A stretch of DNA of 64,000 bases, taken from NCBI GenBank assembly GCA_019422105.1, contig JAHZDZ010000001.1, forward strand, positions 460,316 through 524,315. The letters run 5' to 3'. The position numbers were made by a program, and so were the translations under genes. The stretch comes from Bacillota bacterium (GTDB taxonomy: Bacteria > Bacillota > Clostridia > Lachnospirales > Anaerotignaceae). Positions 10,701 to 16,071 of this stretch are shown piece by piece (the first letter of the stretch is position 1; each line of letters starts with the position of its first letter). The notes beneath the pieces were generated by a model. The model searched no databases. It saw only the letters and a list, made by a program, of their open reading frames with translations, and had not been told where the DNA came from.

Positions 10701-12550
10701 TGGAATACTTCATAGGTGATGGTATTGTTTCCGTTTTTCGCCACAGCCCCCCAGCTGATAGTATTCTGTCCATTGCCTACTGTAACACTGGGCGTTGATG
10801 GTGTCGCCGCCGGGCCATAGGGCACCACTGACGAAGAGACCGCCGACTGGGCGCTCCATGTGGTGTTCCTGTCGCCCTTTGCCCTAACCGTATAGGTATA
10901 GCTGGTGCCGTTACTTAAGCCCGTCTTTGTCATGCTGGTGCTCGTGGTCGTTCCTAATGATGTACTTCCCTGGAATACCTCATAGGTAATGGTATTGTTT
11001 CCGTTTTTCGCAACAGCGCTCCAGCTGATGGTATTTTGTCCGTTGCCCACGGTAACGCTTGGCTTCCCGGGTGCAGCCGCAGGGCCATAAGGAATCAGGT
11101 CACTTTTCGTTGTGATAGCGCCTACCGTACCTCCGTTTCGGCCCTCCTTATCCTTTGTCACCGCCGCCACGCCTATGGAAACCGTCGTGCCGTTCGTCAC
11201 TGACATATTGTAGCTGGTGCTTGTGGTTGTGGCTACCTTTGTACCGTTTTTGTATATATTGTATTCCTTGATAACGCCGCCGTTCAAATTGGGCTGGGAC
11301 CAGCTCATGCTGATTTTACCGTCCCCTGGGGTCGCCGTCACTGTAGGCGCAGCAGCGGGGCCAAAAGGGGTAATTGCTGTGGAATATTGAAATTCACCTT
11401 CAACTGTTGCTTCTCCATATTTATTCACGGGTTTAGCATAGATATCATAAGTCTTGCCATTTGTCAATCCTGTCAGTGTGCCCTTCATATTATAACTATC
11501 GCCTGTGCTTGTCGTTGACACGCTGCCAAGCTTCGTACCTGTTGTTTTGTCATACAAATTATAGCTGGTGATAGGTGCTCCAATGGCATCATAAATAGCC
11601 TTATCTGAGTAGGTATGAACATCGTTTACTTCGATCTGCCCGCTTACGCCTGGCGATAACTGAGGGGTAACTGATTGGCCTGGTGTACCGACAGTATAGG
11701 TAAAGGAAGGTGTTTGTGCTACAAAATAATAGGGTCTGTCCTGATCCGCATATGTTATTGACCACTTTGCCTGCACAGTATGCTTTGTACCTAACTTAGA
11801 GAGCACCGATCCAACCTTTGTAAATTTTGTTCCTTCAAGTGTACGCACATATAAAGATTCACCTGAAGAACGGGGCCAATACCCCGTCTCTCCAATCAAT
11901 AGTATTCCATCTACCATAAAGGTAACCTCATCCACTTTCGAGCCACTTGTATTATCCGCTCCTTGTGCCACAATCTCCACATACGGATTTGCCGCCGTTC
12001 CAGTAAGGCCAACATGATACGCAGGTACATTAATAAAATTGGCAGCATGTGGATATCCTAAAGTACTTGATCCAATACCGGCTGAACTAATCAATTCACC
12101 ATTCTTCGTTACCGGATTAATATGATAACTAGAGGGCGCAATGCCATTAGTCATACCGTTGATATAGCCATACATAGCATAAGCCGAATCATAAGTCTCG
12201 CCTACTTTATTTACATATGTTGCTTTCGTAGATATGCTTCCAACTTTTTGGTAATCGGATGAACCACTATATTTAGCATAAATATTATAAGACAATACTG
12301 GCGTACCAGCATTTTTCAATTCAGCTACTATACCCTTGTCTTCCATGTTGGCTTCGCAAAATAATTGTCCGCTTATTCCCGTACTCCTTGTATTAAAATC
12401 ACAGTTATACTTTACCTCTGCCTTTACCTCCGTTTTAAACAGCGGAATTTCCGGCAGCACCGCCAGAGCCATAGAAAGCGTCAATGTAAAAGCCACAGCC
12501 TTTTTCCCAAAGTTTTTTATTTTCTCTCTCGCCCGCTTAAAAGTCAGCAT
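1703..12550 (-). CDS. Giant fibronectin type III surface protein with C-terminal dockerin
   Basis: About 3,615 residues. I prefer the ATG at 12550 because AGGGGG lies 8 bases upstream; the in-frame ATG at 12574 has its purine tract only 1 base away. The N-terminus is an export signal (lysine-rich start, FTLTLSMALAVLPEIPLF). A unique N-terminal region of about 390 residues is followed by about 31 FnIII modules of about 90 residues, recognisable by recurring APSAP..., V.W.AP..NGG..I.GY.VY.NG and the closing NG...Y.V.V.AVN..G patterns. Two internal Asp/Asn-rich loops (DVNGDG, DSDGDGK) could bind calcium. The last about 60 residues form a type I dockerin: two F-hand calcium loops, GDVNQDDYIDGKD and GDINGDGYVDGKD, each followed by TAMVIR.Y. 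There is no LPXTG motif, so anchoring is probably by a cohesin partner. The role is inferred: adhesin or scaffold-like stalk. Confidence 0.9.
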   Translation of the reverse strand: MLTFKRAREKIKNFGKKAVAFTLTLSMALAVLPEIPLFKTEVKAEVKYNCDFNTRSTGISGQLFCEANMEDKGIVAELKNAGTPVLSYNIYAKYSGSSDYQKVGSISTKATYVNKVGETYDSAYAMYGYINGMTNGIAPSSYHINPVTKNGELISSAGIGSSTLGYPHAANFINVPAYHVGLTGTAANPYVEIVAQGADNTSGSKVDEVTFMVDGILLIGETGYWPRSSGESLYVRTLEGTKFTKVGSVLSKLGTKHTVQAKWSITYADQDRPYYFVAQTPSFTYTVGTPGQSVTPQLSPGVSGQIEVNDVHTYSDKAIYDAIGAPITSYNLYDKTTGTKLGSVSTTSTGDSYNMKGTLTGLTNGKTYDIYAKPVNKYGEATVEGEFQYSTAITPFGPAAAPTVTATPGDGKISMSWSQPNLNGGVIKEYNIYKNGTKVATTTSTSYNMSVTNGTTVSIGVAAVTKDKEGRNGGTVGAITTKSDLIPYGPAAAPGKPSVTVGNGQNTISWSAVAKNGNNTITYEVFQGSTSLGTTTSTSMTKTGLSNGTSYTYTVRAKGDRNTTWSAQSAVSSSVVPYGPAATPSTPSVTVGNGQNTISWGAVAKNGNNTITYEVFQNGTSIGTTTSASMTKTSLSNGTSYTYTVRAQGDRNTTWSAQSAVSAAVIPYGPSAAPSNLTATRGLNKVDLKWTGVPANGNTTITYQITDQNGNQVDTTTNTSYTISSLAGGTAKQYKVRAQGNRNTAWSAFSNTVAVTPYAVPGQVTGLSVSTPKAHQVHLSWNAVPAVGNDSVTYQITDASGNEIATTSATSYDITNLTAGTTYTYKVRANSSPAGYGAFSANVTATAWNYPTAPSFNVKESEATQESGKIYLKWYQSSSQGTPVTGYNIYAKDKTENGAEFKVNNAVIAAGDSSYMATGLKDGHNYEFTIEAICAYGASPRSTAITLMPVSVPSAVASVTAEVLSDTSVKVSWPAAGNNGQSISKYYIETKSGGNIVKTDTTANGTALEYTVTGLTKYTDYTFNVYAESSVGKGAQKESSSVKTWREPFAPSIKVAPTNKTGELSIALTPSDKTDIGPAVEGYSIYISAEGAEEYLYNEALLAASSFPYTLTGLEDGKKYTIRAAAVNTINGEKRQGDYSAAQSDVNTTPRKPANAPTEVAVESISGTEVKITWTAPADLGGSELVRYEILGAGDATVTVDGEGKETSGSVTGLIKGKDYSFTVRAVTLAGDGEESAAAGLTTWNVPSQPTALTVDPTSNSGEIKAVWNEPEADNGSAVTGYNVYLNGELHNKEALVTEKEYTISGLTNGTKYNLQIAAVNGAGEGEKCAAESATPRTTPGAPTVSNARTGDSSAVITITPPEDNGGNAISEYVLYANGVEKGRVSARRIENAVVPNLANGTEYSIQAAAVNAAGEGIKSEQTEEAKILVGLPLTPENIKAEPGNNLDAIITYDEAENHGSPITEYRIYVEGEDAPRTTSKTTTAQVFGSELGGEIRVAVQAVNKVGASPISDYYPVTIGTPTTPEIEQIVPGNGYVTVAWSPSQGNGVKIQGYSIYVDNVKYTGEIKDTDGQALSYVEGSPGLISPNVLAVKIPLDNGGQGHKIEVVCVNLAGESNKSDPVEVVAGAPFAPEKPTVTSSNGSLQVEWSAPSDNGSPITGYKLYLNGAEKTDLILGADARKAVLENLANGGLYSIQIAAVNANGVGGKSPAATGTPATLCTAPTDISVSVLNDTEVKLSWKAPLNNGGSSIKGYNVVVNNEPAAESNIRFDGTTARISNLSRAQSYVFGVAAVNGAGQGVMAYSDEITTYGLPSAPVQVTGEPGNSSATVTWKAPQADGGTPVRGYNVYIDGSSRPANSELLTEMSYTKNGISAGDTTVFQIAAVNDIGAGAKSEPVTVEASTPSRPVISNVVMEGSSFRVEWRGAKPNGGVITGYRVYITGGGLELRKTTANTYYEVTDQTPGTVFKVQVEAMNSLGYSSQKSEEVTVIVGAPSAPSLSLERGYEQIVAGWEAPNDNGSSITGYQVYVNGEKYGEATNGTAMTITGLAGGEEYEVRVAALNKNGEGILSDTLNAVPYSKPMTPGITSITAQDGSFYVSHTEAKGAGLAVSGYEIWVDDVLKATTTELENSVTGVANGVSHKVQVRAFSQVTDGNNVYGDFSAAETVMTGTPEAPEITEAITGDRDITIRYTQPEGNGSPVIGYNIYVDGNKAATTKRNEAILTALQDGSSLVNGTAYLVSVEAMNERGYGKRSEAVEVIPGRPAAPTITQAAGSDGSITVKWDEPDANGGTILMYRVYVNGQFMDEVTLTSFTRSGLKNGTDYRVQVTAVGTQGESVKSREVIVTPGTKADPPENVVAVATGADSVEITWDAPAETGGIPIKSYEVTGAGEIAVDSDKRTAAVTGLEKGGEYVFSVIAVNGAGMSQEAYSNKVKTFTEPGKPEIYFVDNGDGILTPQWYAPKDNGGSEVVSYNLYVDGHKFNTDPIEATATDKELQNYILSGTSSDGVITLETGLIYQITLTAINEVGESGQSAPYRQKVIGEIVKTPPKAPRNVSVIGHDKSLEITWDAPSYNGGAPIMGYHVYLNGNKVTTDDKLADKDARTYTATKLGSVDLVNGTEYIVTVAAVNEAGTGVLSTEAVGIPQKADAPGVPQNVTYTNNSTMDTMIVRWNAPAQDGGDSDITYNVYLGTDTTPAASGLSQTSYVMSVESGLTYEIKVSAQNSGGESDTVYIRAMNDLNVDVNGDGSLITRKDENCDGVIDNEIVVNKPGAPTNVEVTGSGTENVTLTWMAPGDDGGAEIQGYIVYINGAPNSIQKDTLSYSFQTEAGKVYTIYIAAVNEAGTGAKSEGRVAYGIGEITGRAPDSPVIDKASYDSETGKVNVTWTAPENIGTSAITKYIVSVNADEFAVTAPENEIEIPLSYSFEGIKGADYIIRVAAVNETGASPKSEPAAVTVPDDTQVPDEPVVIPDPTVPGRPTALVLDASGTAMNLSWTAPEYTGGIEADEENPGKTKPVEITGYNVYVNNKITASIEKNAEGTFDIYAYTDGLKEETPSQTTDTPTAYSYAGEADMDYVIWVDAVNKVGNGGISNAVSHSTKAEPEDPSLIPGKPAVSEPTVTPGNDGTNVTITVKPDANGKLPDSYDVIVNGEKVDESQITVTGPDEEGNMQITVTVPNGEDSVIQVVGNKDTVTDVPRVDENGEPVLDPDTGEQIIDQIVTKEPGISSDPIVVEGKEDQTQDPVVTKPGAVTNLTAVTESENAITLTWALTDNGGEAVTGYELYVNGVLDDTANVTESPYIYTAEANKEYVFQIAATNSKGTGEKSNLATADTLTDNSDNPPVPPVLAGAPAITGTVSNGADKIKVIWTAPAENAENITGYNVYVGTELAAENVDALEYVLTIDHTNQIVITVAAVINGIAGEPSNEWKTSLNLNIDSAGGLDKADQNVDSDGDGKVEETVPTVKISGKISLGGSNEPVTAVVKNPNGYIVKEEEVASEFTLEIPVENTINMFAGDSVSGYTLMFSRQNYTSYTITGVTFDSDVVINKTITLYSGDVNQDDYIDGKDTAMVIRSYGTNVVDGDINGDGYVDGKDTAMVIRNYNMQSVSVNWAEMK
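10571..11110 (-). repeat. Two near-identical FnIII modules in tandem (270-bp period)
   Basis: The DNA at 10571-10840 and 10841-11110 is very similar over the full 270 bp, far more than other modules of the same gene. Both encode the PYGPAA.P.. VTVGNGQNTISW / NGNNTITYEVFQ module. This is direct sequence evidence for recent duplication or gene conversion. Confidence 0.85.
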
Positions 12551-12878
12551 AGGGAAGTCCCCCTTCTTGTTCATGTCCTTTCATATGATTTACCCCTTTC
12601 TCTGTTTTCCTCTTTTATTCTTCGTATCCTCTCAAACAAGCCCCCACACCTTATGAACACACGAAAAAAGCCATCTTCCGGTCATCCCTTCCTATGGCTT
12701 TGAAGAACTTCTCAATTGCATAACGCATCACCCCTTGCTTGCCCTTTACCCATACCCCGCGGGCTTTATACCATGCATTCCACTGAACGAAAGCTGTAAT
12801 AAGTTAGTTTGTCCCTTTTGTCACAAAATGATTCTGCCGTAAAACATCATGATGATGGTTTTGTGACCATAATATTTT
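12551..12878 (-). promoter_or_regulatory. Long 5' leader of the giant surface gene
   Basis: A stretch of about 330 bases lies between the left recombination-like site and the start of the giant gene. I see no convincing minus-strand promoter inside it, which fits a promoter delivered from the invertible segment. The minus strand has a possible hairpin with a T tract (12664-12700). An open frame of 50 codons without a good start lies at 12651-12803. No known riboswitch core was recognised. Confidence 0.45.
12664..12700 (-). terminator. Hairpin plus T tract in the leader (possible attenuator)
   Basis: On the minus strand AGCCAT (12694-12699) pairs with ATGGCT (12669-12674) around a 19-base loop and is followed by TTTTT. 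The stem is only 6 bp, so this is weak. It would sit between the switch and the giant gene and could attenuate transcription. Confidence 0.3.
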
Positions 12879-12899
12879 CCTTAAGTTGTATACTTAAGG
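12879..12899. repeat. Left inverted-repeat site flanking the recombinase gene
   Basis: CCTTAAG-TTGTATA-CTTAAGG: two 7-bp inverted arms around a 7-bp centre, the usual geometry of a tyrosine recombinase core site. Bases 12879-12897 are the exact reverse complement of 14461-14479. Confidence 0.75.
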
Positions 12900-12960
12900 A
12901 AATTTATGGATAATATTTGCTTTTGTTTATTGGATTGCATCACAAAAAACGAAAAATTAA

Positions 12961-12984
12961 AAAAGCCTGTATTATCAGGCTTTT
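12961..12984 (-). terminator. Terminator after the recombinase gene
   Basis: A hairpin AAAAGCCTG...CAGGCTTTT with a T-rich run on the minus strand lies about 95 bases after the recombinase stop and inside the flanking repeats, so recombinase transcripts should end before the surface gene. Confidence 0.75.
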
Positions 12985-13077
12985 GAGGGTAAGATTAAGA
13001 TTAAAATTAAAATTAAATTTTATAAAATTACATAAATTGTGATATTAATTCACACGGATGTTGAAGAAAACACCTCT

Positions 13078-14040
13078 TTACAGGCTGGCGTTAAGCATTT
13101 CAATGCACTGCCTTTTCCTCTCCAACTGAGGATGTACATACATATTCATGGTCATATTAACAGTGGAGTGCCCTAAAAGCTCGCTGACCGACTTATAATC
13201 CGCGCCGGATTCAATACAGCGGGTAGCAAAGGTATGGCGCAGGGCATGAAAATGGATATACTCAATACCGTATTTTTGTAAAAACCTGCGATAATAGTAG
13301 CGGTATGCCCTGGGCTCCGTATACTCTTTTTTGCCTGTTACAACATAAAATTCCGTATTTTCAGGCATTTTTGACTTTAAATACAAATACAGCTCCTTTA
13401 CAAGAGGGATTTCCCGCACAGACGATCGCGTTTTCGGCGTTGAAATGGTAATTTTGCTGGAGGAACCTGCTGTATCCTTCATATAGATGCGCTGGATGGT
13501 TTTATATACCACAATAACCCCCTGAACAAAATCAATATCCTTCCACTGAAGGGCGCAGATTTCCCCTATACGCATTCCCGTGTTCAGACAGAGCAGAATA
13601 CCCAGCGCCTGGGGCGCCGTTTCTTGCCGTACAGCGGCAATCATCCTTCTGTGCTCTTCCTTTGAGAGAACCTGAAGCTTTTGTACCTTTTTCTCGGGAG
13701 GAAACAAAATATCCATCTGTTGAAGGGTTACAAGCTTTTGTTTTGCAGCGGCGTGAAGACATACCTTTAACAGCGTAACGATGTCCGCCGCCGATTTTTT
13801 CGCCAAACCGCCCCTGCCGTCAAGCCTTCCGTTATTTAATAAAAACATGGTATATTCCTGAACCATATCTTCATCGATTTTATCCAGTGTATACTGCCCA
13901 AAGGACGGAAGCAGATGATTTGTCATAGCCACCGTATAGGCGGCATAGGTGGATTCCTTGATATAGGGCTGTTGTTTTTTGAGCCAATAGGGGGCCCAAT
14001 CCCGGAAATAAACCGTGCTTTCCATCTTCAAATACTGCAC
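13078..14040 (-). CDS. Tyrosine site-specific recombinase / phage-type integrase
   Basis: 320 residues starting from a GTG at 14040; an in-frame ATG at 14025 is also possible, and neither has a strong ribosome binding site. The N-terminal about 110 residues are a SAM-like core-binding domain (YIKESTYAAYTVAMTNHLLPSFG). The C-terminal catalytic domain has all the expected residues: Arg in TGMRIGEIC (near residue 157), Lys in KTRSSVREIPL, HALRHTF, the GH of LLGHSTVNMT and the Tyr of MYVHP. No excisionase, phage structural or transfer gene is adjacent, so this is not a visible prophage or conjugative element. The perfect inverted repeats on both sides suggest the substrate is the flanking DNA itself, with the divergent-in-function target being the giant FnIII gene downstream on the same strand. 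Alternatively it is a remnant of an integrated element. Confidence 0.92.
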   Translation of the reverse strand: MQYLKMESTVYFRDWAPYWLKKQQPYIKESTYAAYTVAMTNHLLPSFGQYTLDKIDEDMVQEYTMFLLNNGRLDGRGGLAKKSAADIVTLLKVCLHAAAKQKLVTLQQMDILFPPEKKVQKLQVLSKEEHRRMIAAVRQETAPQALGILLCLNTGMRIGEICALQWKDIDFVQGVIVVYKTIQRIYMKDTAGSSSKITISTPKTRSSVREIPLVKELYLYLKSKMPENTEFYVVTGKKEYTEPRAYRYYYRRFLQKYGIEYIHFHALRHTFATRCIESGADYKSVSELLGHSTVNMTMNMYVHPQLERKRQCIEMLNASL

Positions 14041-14431
14041 CTACTTTCTTAACCGTTGTCATATCCCTGATGCTTTTAAACCCATGTTGGCAGTTTGCCA
14101 GCCGATTTTTGTCTGCTGATAATATTCTTGATGTAATAAGCATTTTAATATTTTCCGGGCCACTATGGGAAGACTTAAATGACAAATACCATAAATTACC
14201 AGTTGTGTTTTCGGTTGATTTGAGTCACAGAAAATATGTCAAAACTGTACAAAATAGGAATATTTAACACAAAAGCCTTTACTTTTCTATGCAAAAGAGA
14301 TATACTTCAAGACATAAAGGGATATTTTGGAATTATTTCCTAAGTGAAATTCATAGAAATATAGTAGTAATTCACAATAAGATATACAATATAGGTGATT
14401 TATTTTAAATCGCCTACTACATATATGCTTT

Positions 14432-14459
14432 TTGATGGATAAACTATATTTTTTATAGA
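14432..14459 (+). promoter_or_regulatory. Outward-facing promoter at the right end of the invertible segment
   Basis: TTGATG (14432-14437), 16-base spacer, TATAGA (14454-14459), directly beside the right repeat at 14461. No plus-strand gene follows. After inversion it would read across the left site into the giant gene's leader. The boxes match the sigma-A consensus 4/6 each, so moderate strength. Confidence 0.4.
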
Positions 14460-14460
14460 A

Positions 14461-14479
14461 TTAAGTATACAACTTAAGG
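14461..14479. repeat. Right inverted-repeat site flanking the recombinase gene
   Basis: TTAAGTATACAACTTAAGG, exact reverse complement of 12879-12897, with the same 7-bp centre in opposite orientation. The left arm's outermost bases differ (GAA instead of TCC). Confidence 0.75.
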
Positions 14480-14560
14480 CAGGATAAAATTACTAATGCC
14501 CGTTAGTACACTTTTGCTTTTTATATTGCCCAATATAAGCCCAATACGCAAATTCTACAG

Positions 14561-14573
14561 CCTGCCTTAAGTT
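14561..14573. repeat. Third, partial copy of the recombination-like site
   Basis: CCTGCCTTAAGTT is the exact reverse complement of 14471-14483, 77 bases away. It shares the arm and the outer GCAGG of the right site but lacks a second arm. Confidence 0.55.
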
Positions 14574-14628
14574 AAGATACAGATTCCGGGTATCCCTTGC
14601 AATCAAACCGGGTAATTACCGGTTTACA

Positions 14629-14660
14629 AATAACTCACCTGACAGGTGAGTTATTTTGTT
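14629..14660 (+). terminator. Strong plus-strand terminator with no plus-strand gene before it
   Basis: AATAACTCACCTG (14629-14641) and CAGGTGAGTTATT (14643-14655) form a perfect stem followed by TTGTTTTT. It would stop transcripts leaving the invertible segment to the right and protect the thiI region from antisense reading. Confidence 0.65.
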
Positions 14661-14831
14661 TTTGACCCTGATTTCCTTAGGATTTCTTCCTTCTGCTCAT
14701 TATGCTCCGGTCACAAAATATTATCCCTTCTGCTTTTCCTTATTTTTTTGTATCTTTCCTTGCTCAGTATATATTTATCGTTCTTCCTCTATTATATTTT
14801 TTTACTGTCAAAATCCCAATGTATAAAAGTA

Positions 14832-14874
14832 ACAAAAAAAACAGGCGGCCCTTCTTCGGCACCACCTGTTTTTT
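14832..14874 (-). terminator. Terminator of the prmA-rsmE-desulfurase-thiI operon
   Basis: AACAGG.GG...CC.CCTGTT stem with T runs on both strands, 8 bases after the thiI stop. Confidence 0.8.
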
Positions 14875-14881
14875 GTATATT

Positions 14882-16057
14882 TTATCTATCAATTACCTCT
14901 GTTTTCTCCAACGCCTCCCCAAGCTTCTCCCCAAGCGCTGTAAGCTTGCTTTCAATCTTTTCGATTACTGAAGTTTTAGGCTTGGTCTCAGGATGCTTTG
15001 CCACAAAAATGGTACAGCAGTCCTCGTAAGGGCGTATGGAGATATCAAAGGTTCCGATTTTTCTCGCCAGGTCAACAATTTCCTGCTTGTCCATGCCGCA
15101 CAGCGGCCGCAAAACAGGCATTGTACAGGCCGCGCTGATAGCGTTTATTCCCTGCATTGTCTGGCTTGCAACCTGTCCGATGCTGTCTCCGGTAATCAGG
15201 CCGTCCGCCCTTTCCCTCTCCGCAATAGCCTGTGCCGTCCGCATCATAGCCCTTTTCAGGAAAATCGTCAGCTTATCCTCCGGCACATTCTCCAACAGAT
15301 ACAGCTGAACCTCTGTAAAAGGAACAACATACAGTCTAAAGCCCCCTGTAAAATGGGCAATCCTCTCCGCCAAGTCCATAACCTTCTGCTTTGCCCGCTC
15401 ACTGGTATAGGGCGGCGAGTGAAAATAGACCCCGCTCACCTCGACACCGCGCTTTGCCATCATAAAGGCGGCAACCGGGCTGTCTATGCCTCCTGACAAA
15501 AGTGCCACACCCTTGCCGGAGGAGCCGACGGGCAATCCGCCGAAGGCGGGAATCAGTCTGGAATAAATATAGGCGTCATTTCTCAGCTCCACAAAAATCA
15601 CAATTTGTGGTTTATGCACATCTACCTTTAGGTTTGGCATATTGTCCAGCAGATATTCCCCGATTGCCGCCGAAACCTCCCTTGATGCAAGAGGATACCG
15701 CTTATCGGAGCGTTTTGTCTCCACCTTAAAGGTAGCGTCTCTGTCTCCTACTGTCTCCCGCATATGGGAAAGGCAAAGACGTTTCAGGTTTTCCATACTC
15801 TGATCCGTGGTTTTCACCCCCGGGCAAACGCCTATGATGCCCAGAACGCAGGTCACCCTTGGTATGACCAAATCATAATCCATCTCTCCGCCTCTGTCCT
15901 CCACAATCAGGCGTCCCTGCTCCCTGACCACGTAGAAATTGCCGTAAGGGTCCAGATTTTTTCGGATGGCGTCTATAAGCCTTGTCACAAATAGCTTGCG
16001 GTTATTGCCCCGCATGGCAATCTCACCATATTTTACAATCAATACATTTTCTTCCAT
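14882..16057 (-). CDS. thiI: tRNA 4-thiouridine synthase ThiI
   Basis: 391 residues, the usual length of ThiI without a rhodanese domain. It adenylates U8 of tRNA for sulfur transfer and, in many bacteria, also supplies sulfur for the thiamin thiazole. A ferredoxin-like N-terminus and THUMP domain (about residues 60-165) are followed by the PP-loop ATPase motif LSGGIDS (187-193). Because the rhodanese domain is missing, sulfur must come from a partner, and the cysteine desulfurase gene directly upstream (15-base gap) is the obvious donor. The start has GGAGTGAG 5 bases upstream. It is the last gene of a four-gene minus-strand operon. Confidence 0.95.
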   Translation of the reverse strand: MEENVLIVKYGEIAMRGNNRKLFVTRLIDAIRKNLDPYGNFYVVREQGRLIVEDRGGEMDYDLVIPRVTCVLGIIGVCPGVKTTDQSMENLKRLCLSHMRETVGDRDATFKVETKRSDKRYPLASREVSAAIGEYLLDNMPNLKVDVHKPQIVIFVELRNDAYIYSRLIPAFGGLPVGSSGKGVALLSGGIDSPVAAFMMAKRGVEVSGVYFHSPPYTSERAKQKVMDLAERIAHFTGGFRLYVVPFTEVQLYLLENVPEDKLTIFLKRAMMRTAQAIAERERADGLITGDSIGQVASQTMQGINAISAACTMPVLRPLCGMDKQEIVDLARKIGTFDISIRPYEDCCTIFVAKHPETKPKTSVIEKIESKLTALGEKLGEALEKTEVIDR

Positions 16058-16071
16058 CTAAACTCACTCCA

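Larger units (their letters stand above)
12879..14479. other. Candidate invertible DNA segment carrying its own recombinase
   Basis: Perfect 19-bp inverted repeats at 12879-12897 and 14461-14479 bracket about 1.56 kb that holds one tyrosine recombinase gene (13078-14040, minus), its terminator (12961-12984) and an AT-rich right part (14041-14460) with an outward-facing promoter at 14432-14459. Recombination between opposed sites would invert the segment and place that promoter facing the giant surface gene. In the orientation given, the promoter points away, toward a terminator at 14629. Inversion itself is inferred. The layout recalls invertible switches of clostridial surface genes such as C. 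difficile cwpV, although there the recombinase is encoded elsewhere. Confidence 0.6.

Noticed and set aside
12575..12878. Cyclic di-GMP riboswitch in the giant gene's leader
   Set aside because: Such switches control clostridial surface genes, so I looked for the conserved GGGCAAACC...GACGCAAAGC core. Only short fragments (GGGCAAG, CAAAGCC) are present in the wrong arrangement.
13078..14040. Prophage or integrative conjugative element
   Set aside because: A single integrase gene is present with no capsid, transfer, replication or excisionase genes, and housekeeping genes follow within 1 kb.
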